13,050 nucleotides of DNA, from contig JAGHDU010000151.1 in assembly GCA_021159785.1 (NCBI GenBank), forward strand, positions 1 to 13,050. The letters run 5' to 3'. The position numbers and the translations under genes were made by a program. Every line of letters starts with the position of its first letter. Position 1 is the first letter of the stretch. The notes below the pieces were generated by a model. It was not told where the DNA came from, made no database searches, and saw nothing but the letters and a program-made list of their open reading frames with translations. This document shows, one piece after another, positions 7,046 through 13,050 of this stretch. Source of the stretch: Staphylothermus sp. (GTDB taxonomy: Archaea; Thermoproteota; Thermoprotei_A; Sulfolobales; Desulfurococcaceae).

Positions 7046-7480
7046 CTAATATTGAAGAGCTGTCCCTCCAGACACTTTGTTTATTATCTTCTTCAAATCA
7101 ATTATGTTCACTGTCTTGTTCTTTATATTGACTATACCACCCACATGATCTCCTACTTCGTTTGGTGGAGGCGTGATTTCTGATTCATCTACTCTGTAGA
7201 CACCTATTACATCTTCAACTGCAATACCTATGAGCTCGCTATCAAGTGAGATAATTACTGCCTCTCTTAACTCGTTACCTCTACTAGTATTTAGGAATAC
7301 CGAGATATCTAGCAATGGCACTATCTGGCCTCTCAAATTAAACACTCCTAGTATGTAGTCCTGAGCACCGGGGACTTGTGTATAGTTCTTGATTTTTACA
7401 ACTTCTCTAACATCTAGTATGTTTAAACCCCAGTATTGTCCTCCAAGACTAAATACAAGAACCTGCATCTCCTTCGACAC
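7046..7480 (-). CDS. cheW: Chemotaxis coupling protein CheW (copy 1)
   Basis: Scaffold protein that links chemoreceptors to CheA through SH3-like subdomains. The 144-aa product is a plain single-domain CheW: an initial strand (QVLVFSLGGQYWGLNI), the DVREVVK segment, GVFNLRGQIVPLLDIS with the conserved Asn-Leu-Arg-Gly turn, and a closing VNIIDLKKII strand. It starts at a GTG preceded by GGGGTGAG with a 3-nt spacer, 10 bp after the cheA stop. It is therefore co-translated with cheA and is its most likely direct partner. It differs substantially from the second CheW at 12.1-12.6 kb. Confidence 0.94.
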   Translation of the reverse strand: MSKEMQVLVFSLGGQYWGLNILDVREVVKIKNYTQVPGAQDYILGVFNLRGQIVPLLDISVFLNTSRGNELREAVIISLDSELIGIAVEDVIGVYRVDESEITPPPNEVGDHVGGIVNIKNKTVNIIDLKKIINKVSGGTALQY

Positions 7481-7490
7481 ATTCTCACCC

Positions 7491-9668
7491 CTATAATATG
7501 GAAATAGGATCTATTATGAGACAGACTTTTCCATCACCCAGGATAGTGGCACCAGAGAATCCCTTAGCATTAGACAGTAATTTACTCAGAGGTTTCACTA
7601 CTATGTCTTCTTGACCTAAGATCTCATCAACTTGTAAACCAACTAGCTTTCCACGTTTTTCTATAAGTACTATATAACTCTTATCAGTACTCCGTGTGGG
7701 TATACCTAGAATTTCTCCTAGATTGTATACAGTTATTACCTTACTCTGGTACTTGATCACTCCAACACTACCAATCATATTCACACTATCAACCTTCATT
7801 GTTGTTACTACGGCAGATACGGGAATAGCATATAACTGGTCACCTAATTTAATCAGAAGAGCTCTTAGAGTCGCCATGCTAACCGGGATCTTGAAGGTTA
7901 CTCTTGTTTCAGTATCCATCTTACTATATATCTCAAGGGTCCCACCAATTGACTCTACACTGTGCTTTATGCTATCGAACCCAGATAGCTCACCATTCTT
8001 AAGAGAGAACCCTGGAAGAGTAACTAGCATCAACTTCTCCTCATTAGACATTTTCTCTACAGACGATGGTGGAATAAGTCCTAACTCTACTGCACGCTTA
8101 GCTATTTCATCTGGGTCTAGTCCTTTTCCATCAGATTCTACTGTGATTATAACTCTATTACCCTCTCTGAAAGCATGTACTCTTATTGTACCGATCGAGG
8201 CCTTACCTTTTTTAATCCTTGTATCAGAGTCCTCTATATCATCTCTAACTAGTATTTCTACTACTTTGAATAATGGTACAGAGAGCTCCTCCAAGACCTT
8301 TCTATCAAGAGCTATCTCTCCACCCTCATAGTATATATCAACGTCTTTGTTAAACTTCTTGGATAACTCGCTGACTATTCTTGGAAGCCTCCTAAAGATA
8401 TAGTGTAGCGGTACTAAGCGCATTTGCATTATCTCATTCTGTAGCTCGTTGACTAAACGCTCAAAGGTGCTCAATGCTTCCTTTAATGCCTGTATATCAT
8501 ATTGATTCGCAATGGAGATCAATCTGCTTTTTATTAGGACTAACTCACCCACTAGGTTAAAGAGGGCGTCTAAGCTCTTAACATTAACTCTAACCTCTTC
8601 TAGCTTCTTAGCTTCATCCGCCTTGGATTCAGATGGCTTAGCTTGCTCTTCATCTGCTTCCTCGATCTTCTTAAAGATATTCTCAAGCTCGGATAACCTA
8701 TCTACAGGTTCCTGTATCTTCAGCTCGTCCTTATTGACACCAAGGTCTTCCAAGCTAACCTTGTTCACATCATAGCTCGATATATCGTTCAGTTCCTTAA
8801 TGGCATCTTCTAGGTCTCCAAGCTTCTTGACACCTATCAAAACCTTTATAGTGTCGGTAGATTTCTTCGCTATCTCATTGCCGCTTGGTACAGCCTTTAT
8901 TACATCACCTACTTCTCCGAACTTCTGGAGAGCCTGGAAATATCTTATCACCAGTAATGAGGGATCCCTAAACTTAAGAGTGACAACATACAAGCCATAT
9001 TCCTTAGAAATTGCTTCAGCAAGCCTCTGCTTTTCTACATCATTCAATACAAACAACTGAGCATCTTCTATATTCTCTTTTTTATCTTCTAATCCATCAT
9101 GCTTCATATCTCGCTCCTCTTCTACTTTTTCCGATGTTTCACCCTCATCGGAAGAAACTATCTGTTCTCTAAGGAAATCTAGCGCAGAACGAGCCTCGTC
9201 TTCTAGCTTCTTAATATAGCTTTCCACACTTTCTCCTAATACAGTAGATCTCCCAGAAGACTTCTCATTAACACTACCTAATAGTGATTCAAGCTTCTCC
9301 AAAATACTAGTCTTATCTAGCTCTGGCTTCTTATCAGCAGATAGCGCGTTTATGTAAGACGATATAAAGCTTACAACGTCAAATAAAGCAGAAATAATCT
9401 CCTTATTAACCTCCAACTTCTCCTTCCGCACGAGATCTAATAAATCCTCGGTTTTATGAGCAGTCTCAGAAAGGTCTGAAAGCCCTAATACAGCCGCATT
9501 ACCCTTCAAACTATGCATAATTCTAAAGATCTCGTTAATTACTTCCTTGTTCTCAGGCTCCTTTTCTAACTTAGGTAGTAGATAATCTAGTTTATCTAGG
9601 AACTCAGATGCTTCATCAAGAAAAACCTCTAAGAATTCTTTATCAACAAATTTAGAAGAATCAGACAT
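7491..9668 (-). CDS. cheA: Chemotaxis histidine kinase CheA with degenerate ATP-binding domain
   Basis: Core of the signalling array. In this 725-aa protein the order is normal: P1 Hpt (about 1-125, phospho-acceptor His52 in MHSLKGN), a charged linker, a P2-like ferredoxin-fold domain (about 205-308), a second acidic linker, P3 dimerisation helices (about 358-430), P4 (about 445-597) and a CheW-like P5 (about 598-725). P4, however, lacks its ATP-binding residues. Where Thermotoga CheA has HLLRNAIDHG, this has KVVEILVRDD (468-477). The first Asp of the G1 DxGxG is Ser512, and the GRGVG of G2 is deleted after Ser562-Gly563. The frame is uninterrupted and the fold pattern is kept, so this is a pseudokinase-like CheA rather than a broken gene. 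The ATG overlaps the end of cheB by 8 bp, with GGTGA 6 nt upstream. Confidence 0.93.
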   Translation of the reverse strand: MSDSSKFVDKEFLEVFLDEASEFLDKLDYLLPKLEKEPENKEVINEIFRIMHSLKGNAAVLGLSDLSETAHKTEDLLDLVRKEKLEVNKEIISALFDVVSFISSYINALSADKKPELDKTSILEKLESLLGSVNEKSSGRSTVLGESVESYIKKLEDEARSALDFLREQIVSSDEGETSEKVEEERDMKHDGLEDKKENIEDAQLFVLNDVEKQRLAEAISKEYGLYVVTLKFRDPSLLVIRYFQALQKFGEVGDVIKAVPSGNEIAKKSTDTIKVLIGVKKLGDLEDAIKELNDISSYDVNKVSLEDLGVNKDELKIQEPVDRLSELENIFKKIEEADEEQAKPSESKADEAKKLEEVRVNVKSLDALFNLVGELVLIKSRLISIANQYDIQALKEALSTFERLVNELQNEIMQMRLVPLHYIFRRLPRIVSELSKKFNKDVDIYYEGGEIALDRKVLEELSVPLFKVVEILVRDDIEDSDTRIKKGKASIGTIRVHAFREGNRVIITVESDGKGLDPDEIAKRAVELGLIPPSSVEKMSNEEKLMLVTLPGFSLKNGELSGFDSIKHSVESIGGTLEIYSKMDTETRVTFKIPVSMATLRALLIKLGDQLYAIPVSAVVTTMKVDSVNMIGSVGVIKYQSKVITVYNLGEILGIPTRSTDKSYIVLIEKRGKLVGLQVDEILGQEDIVVKPLSKLLSNAKGFSGATILGDGKVCLIIDPISIL

Positions 9669-10758
9669 ATTTAATCACCTCTCCACCCCTTAACCTAAGT
9701 TTATTAACTAAAACACGATTGATTTCATACGCAATAGAATAAAGAGGGAGAACTTTATCAGCACATCCTCTATCAACAACGCATCTAGGCATTCCCCACA
9801 CAATACTAGTCTCTTCATCCTGCGCTATCACATATCCTCCATGTTTCTTAACAAGACAAGCTCCATCTGCTCCATCACATCCCATACCAGTTAAGATTGT
9901 TGCAACAGTGAATTCGCCGAAAACCTCTGCTACAGACTTCAACGTAACATCCGCGGCTGGTCTAACTCCATGGATCTTTGGACCCTTATCTAGTTCTAAT
10001 AGTAGCTTACCACGGCGCGATCTAATAACCATATGGTATCCACCAGGAGCAACATATCCATATCCAGCCAGGACTTCCTCTCCTTCCTCGGCTTCCTTAA
10101 TTCTGATCTCCGAAATAGCGTTCAAACGTTCTGCAAATGTTTTGGTAAAAAGCGGAGGCATGTGCTGTACTATTAAGTATCCAGCGGGTATTCTACCAGA
10201 AACCATTGACATAACTGTCATTAGTGTCTGTGGACCACCAGTTGATGCAGCTAGAACTGCTAGGACCGGAGCAGATAGTTCTTCCCTAGTCTTCTTTTTC
10301 TTTGAAATCCTTTTTAGAGTCAATCTTGTAACGAGTTTAGCTCTCCCTATAGTTGCTAGGATCCTCACTTTTCTAACAAGTTCTTTCTCCAAATCCCCGA
10401 GGTTAAGGACCGTAGGCATACCGCCAGGCTTAGCTACAACCTCGAGAGCACCTGCCTCCAATGCCTCTATTGTGGCTTTTGCTCCTTGTTGGGTAATAGA
10501 GCTAAATACTAGTATGGGTGTAGGTTTTTCAGCCATAATCCTTTTTATTGCAGTAATTCCATCCATTCGGGGCATTACTATATCCATTATTACAACATCA
10601 GGACTTAGCTCGTGTACTAACTTCACAGCTTCTTCTCCGTTCTTCGCCTCTCCAACTACCTTTATCTCAGGGTCTCGTTCAAGGGTCTTCTTTAAAACGC
10701 TCCTCATAAGTCTTGAATCATCAACAACTAGTACGTGAATGGGCCTAGTTCTTACCAA
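9661..10758 (-). CDS. cheB: Chemoreceptor methylesterase/deamidase CheB
   Basis: Removes methyl groups from receptor glutamates when phosphorylated by the CheA pathway. Numbered from the TTG at 10758 (365 aa), the receiver domain has Asp13-Asp14, phospho-acceptor Asp59 (VVIMDIVMP) and Lys110. A lysine-rich linker (about 138-163) follows. The esterase domain carries the Ser172 (AASTGGP), His199 (QHMPP) and Asp295 (TGMGCDG) triad, so it looks fully active. The frame opens at a TTG at 10767, but GAGGGTGG directly abuts that codon. A start three codons later, at 10758, gives a 9-nt spacer and is preferred. The gene overlaps the end of cheY and the start of cheA. Confidence 0.95.
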   Translation of the reverse strand: MVRTRPIHVLVVDDSRLMRSVLKKTLERDPEIKVVGEAKNGEEAVKLVHELSPDVVIMDIVMPRMDGITAIKRIMAEKPTPILVFSSITQQGAKATIEALEAGALEVVAKPGGMPTVLNLGDLEKELVRKVRILATIGRAKLVTRLTLKRISKKKKTREELSAPVLAVLAASTGGPQTLMTVMSMVSGRIPAGYLIVQHMPPLFTKTFAERLNAISEIRIKEAEEGEEVLAGYGYVAPGGYHMVIRSRRGKLLLELDKGPKIHGVRPAADVTLKSVAEVFGEFTVATILTGMGCDGADGACLVKKHGGYVIAQDEETSIVWGMPRCVVDRGCADKVLPLYSIAYEINRVLVNKLRLRGGEVIKYV

Positions 10759-11119
10759 TACTCTCAACCACCCTCACTATCTTGTCGGGCGTAAATGGCT
10801 TTGTTATGAAGTCTACTATTCCAATAGACTTTGCATACTTGATCACCTCGTCTTGACCAAGCGCCGAGACTATTACGATCCTGACATCTTTTTCAGTATT
10901 CCGTATAGCCTTCAACGCATTTAATCCATCCATTTCTGGCATGTTTATATCAATAAATACTAGGTCTGGGACTTCTTTCATGCTCTTCATGATTTCTATT
11001 AACTCTCTACCATTACTTGCCTCAGCTACTACATTATGTCCCATTCTCTCCACTATACGCCTAATGAAAGTTCTCATAAACTTCGAGTCATCGGCTACCA
11101 CGATGTTAAGCTTCTTCAC
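10745..11119 (-). CDS. cheY: Chemotaxis response regulator CheY
   Basis: Single-domain receiver that carries the phosphoryl signal from the array to the archaellum switch. The 124-aa length is standard. The acidic pair Asp10-Asp11 (VVADDS), phospho-acceptor Asp57 (LVFIDINMP), Ser85 at the usual Thr/Ser switch position (VIVSALG) and Lys107 (FITKPFTP) are all present. The GTG start has GGAGGTG 6 nt upstream, and the end overlaps the start region of cheB. In Euryarchaeota CheY acts on ArlC/D through CheF; no CheF is in this window, but an ArlC/D/E protein is. Confidence 0.95.
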   Translation of the reverse strand: MKKLNIVVADDSKFMRTFIRRIVERMGHNVVAEASNGRELIEIMKSMKEVPDLVFIDINMPEMDGLNALKAIRNTEKDVRIVIVSALGQDEVIKYAKSIGIVDFITKPFTPDKIVRVVESIGKN

Positions 11120-11135
11120 TCAAAACACCTCCACT

Positions 11136-11897
11136 CTAGCCTATGTTGTTTATAATGAATTCAACAACTTCCTTAATCCTCAGCGTATATGGGTGCTTAG
11201 GATGCTTTAATATAAACACACCTCTACTCCTATGCTGTAGTATTTCTGGATAAAACGGAACTACACCAATAACTGGTATCCCCAATAACTTACTAACCTC
11301 TGACCGTAACTCAACGGCTTTAGCCATATTTGGTGGAACCATATTTAGGACAACATAGCTAGTCTTGTTAAACTTTCTGAGCACCTGCGCCGTTACATAT
11401 GTACCAGTTATATCCTGTTTATCCATTCTCATCATCATTATAGATACATCACTGGATAATACAGCCAACAATGTATCTTCATTGAGACCAGGATGGGTGT
11501 CAAAGATCACAAAGTCTACTCCATAGGCTTCACCCAGCTGTCTCGTAACCTCCTTAAAGAATTGCTCGGAATACCCCTCTTTCAAAAGCTTAGCTATCTC
11601 TTCCGGCTTCATACTGGCACCTAAAAAGTATATCTTCCCCTTAGGCAATCCTAGCTGGTTCGTCAAGTCTATTACAACGTCTTCTAGAGCAGCTCTACCA
11701 AATACATAATCATTCAATGTTACCTTCATTATAGACTGTGATACTTGGTATATAACGTGCAATCCTGGGCTTGTTAAGTCGAGATCAACTGTTGCAACTT
11801 TTTTATCATACAGAGCCAACATTACAGCTAGATTAGCCGTAGTTGTAGATTTCCCCGTTCCACCTCTATAGGAGTGTATAGCTATGCCTACGACCAA
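11136..11897 (-). CDS. ParA/MinD-family ATPase, probable positioning protein
   Basis: A 253-aa P-loop ATPase of the ParA/MinD superfamily. The deviant Walker A is YRGGTGKST (10-18), with catalytic Lys16 but Arg11 where MinD/ParA usually have the signature lysine. The A' box VDLDLTSPG (37-45) and the switch II/Walker B region FVIFDTHPG (129-137) follow. The C-terminus lacks the amphipathic membrane helix typical of MinD. ParA/MinD ATPases encoded in chemotaxis operons position arrays in several bacteria, and MinD4 affects placement of arrays and archaella in Haloferax; a similar role here is inference. It starts at a TTG with GGAGGTGG 6 nt upstream and lies 16 bp after the 70-aa coiled-coil gene, a candidate partner. 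A general regulatory ATPase cannot be excluded. Confidence 0.85.
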   Translation of the reverse strand: MVVGIAIHSYRGGTGKSTTTANLAVMLALYDKKVATVDLDLTSPGLHVIYQVSQSIMKVTLNDYVFGRAALEDVVIDLTNQLGLPKGKIYFLGASMKPEEIAKLLKEGYSEQFFKEVTRQLGEAYGVDFVIFDTHPGLNEDTLLAVLSSDVSIMMMRMDKQDITGTYVTAQVLRKFNKTSYVVLNMVPPNMAKAVELRSEVSKLLGIPVIGVVPFYPEILQHRSRGVFILKHPKHPYTLRIKEVVEFIINNIG

Positions 11898-11913
11898 CCA
11901 GTACCACCTCCGT

Positions 11914-12126
11914 CTATTCGAGGAGCTCCTCCAACTTCTTCAACCTATTCTCGAGATCATCCAGTCTATCGAGTATTTCTTCCAGCCTCTTCTCGAAGGA
12001 AGAAACCTTCTTCTCTACTTCGTCAATATTTGTCTGCGTTGAGAGAAGAGTATCACTTATTTTCTTACGCAACTCCTGTGTTCTAGAATCTTGAGTACGT
12101 GTGAAATAATGCTTTTTCGGAGCCAT
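11914..12126 (-). CDS. Small coiled-coil protein with basic N-terminus
   Basis: A 70-residue protein with a positively charged N-terminus (MAPKKHYFTRTQDSR) followed by a helical region. From about residue 33 to the end it is a strongly predicted coiled coil with regular leucine/isoleucine heptads (for example LEEILDRLDDLENRLKKLEE). I do not recognise a named family. It begins at an ATG with GGTGG 4 nt upstream, 8 bp after the cheW2 stop and 16 bp before the ParA-type gene. A short basic tail joined to an oligomerising helix resembles proteins that stimulate ParA-type ATPases, so it may be the adaptor between the ATPase and the array. That is inference from context and composition only. Confidence 0.8.
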   Translation of the reverse strand: MAPKKHYFTRTQDSRTQELRKKISDTLLSTQTNIDEVEKKVSSFEKRLEEILDRLDDLENRLKKLEELLE

Positions 12127-12134
12127 TCTCCCAC

Positions 12135-12602
12135 CTACATATCCATATTTATTTCAGATCCTATGAGCTCGAGAATCTTTCTAGCATCTAAGATAAGGAT
12201 CAATTTATCTTGATGCCTGATGACCCTATCAACTACTTCGCTTGGAACAGTGTTCTTCTCGGACTCTACACTATTGGCTCTAAGCACACCAAGGACATGA
12301 TCTACTATTAGACCTGTCTCAGTCTTTTGTTCCCCGACATTAATGCTACCAGTATTCATGATAAGCACTTTCCGCTTATTCGTAGAGCTGCCCTCTTCTA
12401 TGTTGAGAATCCGAGAGAGATTAACCAAGGTAATTAATTTACCTCTTAGATCCATTATGCCCTCTACATAGTATGGAGCCTTCGGTAGCTTGGTTATCTT
12501 CTTCGGCTCAACTACTTCTCTCACATACTGAATGTTTATGCCATATATGTTCTCGCCTAGCTTGAATATAATGTACTGCTCTTCTCCAACCTTACTTGTC
12601 AT
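12135..12602 (-). CDS. cheW: Chemotaxis coupling protein CheW (copy 2)
   Basis: A second single-domain CheW, 155 aa from the ATG at 12602. Visible signatures are the first strand EEQYIIFKLGENIYGINI, YVREVVEPKKITKLPKAP, the GIMDLRGKLITLVNL turn and the closing LILILDARKI strand. A GTG three codons earlier is also in frame, but GGAGGTGG lies 5 nt before the ATG, which therefore decides the start. Its beginning overlaps the end of the upstream 75-aa gene by 11 bp. Its sequence differs clearly from cheW1 (for example DLRG against NLRG), so it is not a recent duplicate. The two may couple different receptors or occupy different positions in the array. Confidence 0.94.
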   Translation of the reverse strand: MTSKVGEEQYIIFKLGENIYGINIQYVREVVEPKKITKLPKAPYYVEGIMDLRGKLITLVNLSRILNIEEGSSTNKRKVLIMNTGSINVGEQKTETGLIVDHVLGVLRANSVESEKNTVPSEVVDRVIRHQDKLILILDARKILELIGSEINMDM

Positions 12603-12819
12603 GGGGACCACCTCCTTTTGCTTCTCTCTCTAATTCGTCAAGTAACCTTGCTAACTCTTCGAGATGAGATATAGCTCTTTCAGCTAGTACCTCTGCATGT
12701 TCTATCTCCTCGTTCCTCACGGCTAGTACAGCTTGGCTAATGAAAGCCTTAACGTGTCTAATGATCTGGCGGGCTTGTTTCAGCGAATCTATTATGTAAA
12801 GCTTTTTCTCGTACTGCAT
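12592..12819 (-). CDS. Small helical protein of unknown function, first gene of the che unit
   Basis: A 75-residue protein that appears almost entirely alpha-helical: one helix about 5-34 and a second, Glu/Leu-rich one about 37-67. It ends in GGGPHDK. There is no signal peptide, membrane segment or metal motif. I do not recognise the family. A GGTGA lies about 10 nt before the ATG. The terminal glycines are encoded by the ribosome-binding site of cheW2, which overlaps its 3' end, so the two are translated together. Its place at the head of the che unit suggests a chemotaxis role such as an adaptor or small regulator, but nothing in the sequence defines one. It is far too short to be CheF. Confidence 0.7.
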   Translation of the reverse strand: MQYEKKLYIIDSLKQARQIIRHVKAFISQAVLAVRNEEIEHAEVLAERAISHLEELARLLDELEREAKGGGPHDK

Positions 12820-12880
12820 TTTCCTGTCTTCACCACTAGAGAATTAATCAAGATGGAATAGAATTAAACTAATTTAACTA

Positions 12881-12897
12881 TTCGATAATTAATCGAA
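12881..12897. promoter_or_regulatory. Perfect inverted repeat upstream of the che unit (possible operator)
   Basis: TTCGAT and ATCGAA flank a 5-bp AATTA spacer, a perfect 6-5-6 palindrome. It lies 62-78 bp before the first start codon and just downstream of a TATA-like box, so a protein bound there would block or adjust transcription of the operon. TAATCGAA recurs at 13000-13007. No regulator is identified. Confidence 0.45.
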
Positions 12898-12912
12898 GGT
12901 AGCATAGCTAAG

Positions 12913-12923
12913 CATTTATATGG
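12913..12923 (-). promoter_or_regulatory. TATA-like box for the large che unit
   Basis: The minus strand reads CCATATAAATG, the best archaeal TATA-like element before the 75-aa gene. A start site about 25 bp downstream would fall around 12890, inside the inverted repeat, with a leader of about 70 nt. The 231-bp region 12820-13050 is AT-rich and otherwise holds no gene I can support. Confidence 0.5.
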
Positions 12924-12945
12924 AGAACATACTAGATCATCGTTT

Positions 12946-12960
12946 ACCAATCGACCAATC
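12946..12960. repeat. Short tandem direct repeat ACCAATCG/ACCAATC
   Basis: ACCAATCG is followed directly by ACCAATC, an 8-bp-period tandem repeat just upstream of the TATA-like box, where archaeal activators often bind. Being short, it could be chance in AT-rich DNA. Confidence 0.3.
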
Positions 12961-13050
12961 TATTTAAGAAGATAAAAAGAATAGCCGATAATCTACTGCT
13001 AATCGAACTAGTTAATATAACTTTATGATTAAAAATATAACATATAGTAT

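Noticed and set aside
7696..8331. Plus-strand open frame (211 codons) opposite the cheA kinase domain
   Set aside because: It is a shadow of cheA. I considered whether the degenerate kinase region could instead encode something on this strand, but P3, P4 and P5 pattern similarity continues without a break on the minus strand.
7870..8335. Frameshift or pseudogene as the cause of the degenerate CheA P4 domain
   Set aside because: The frame is continuous, the flanking similarity to CheA keeps register on both sides of every lost motif, and the segment from LDR to KGK has the same length as in Thermotoga CheA. Compensating frameshifts would not preserve this.
9908..10738. Long plus-strand open frame (276 codons) opposite cheB
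   Set aside because: It is antisense to a clearly recognisable CheB with all catalytic residues; its translation is Ser/Thr-rich, has no ribosome-binding site and resembles no family.
12592..12819. The 75-aa protein as CheF
   Set aside because: CheF is far longer (roughly 300 residues) and of mixed fold; this protein is short and all-helical.
1..13050. tRNA, rRNA, CRISPR arrays, insertion sequences or integration sites
   Set aside because: I saw no cloverleaf, regularly spaced repeats, transposase or long terminal inverted repeats; nearly all the sequence is accounted for by closely packed minus-strand genes.

Overview
The window is a compact, single-strand (all minus) archaeal motility and chemotaxis island. 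Several things point to a thermophilic archaeon, possibly of the Thermoproteota/TACK side. The archaellum genes are of the archaeal ArlF/H/I and ArlC/D/E families. Ribosome-binding sites are GGTGA or GGAGGTGG, and most genes start with GTG or TTG. AT-rich TATA-like boxes lie about 40 bp upstream of the first genes of operons. Arginine is mostly AGA/AGG and isoleucine often ATA. The proteins are rich in I, V, E, K and R. The lineage is an inference; no rRNA or other marker gene lies in the window.

Reading in the direction of transcription (from high to low coordinates), there are three main transcription units. Unit 1 (about 12.82 to 7.05 kb) holds a 75-aa helical protein of unknown function, cheW2, a 70-aa coiled-coil protein, a ParA/MinD-type ATPase, cheY, cheB, cheA and cheW1. 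It ends at a T6 tract on the coding strand. Unit 2 (6.85 to 4.95 kb) is cheC-cheD-cheR, with overlapping stop and start codons and its own TATA-like box. Unit 3 (4.75 to 0.40 kb) is an ArlC/D/E fusion protein, an ArlF/ArlG-type pseudoperiplasmic stator protein, arlH and arlI. A fourth gene of unknown function starts at 203 and runs off the left edge. The intergenic gaps, each about 190-230 bp, carry promoters, probable terminators and a few short repeats.

Together the genes supply the core of a CheA-CheW array, the receptor adaptation enzymes (CheR, CheB, CheD), the response regulator (CheY), a phosphatase (CheC), a candidate array- or motor-positioning ATPase with a coiled-coil partner, and the switch/motor components that the response regulator would finally act on. 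Receptors (MCPs), archaellins, ArlJ and the CheY-archaellum adaptor CheF are not in the window.

The most striking observation is that the single CheA keeps its phosphorylatable histidine, dimerisation domain and CheW-like domain but has lost all the ATP-binding motifs of its kinase domain (N box, first Asp of G1, the whole glycine-rich G2). It therefore looks like a pseudokinase. CheC has likewise lost the first of its two phosphatase sites. If real, phosphate must enter this pathway from another kinase, or the array signals in an unusual way.
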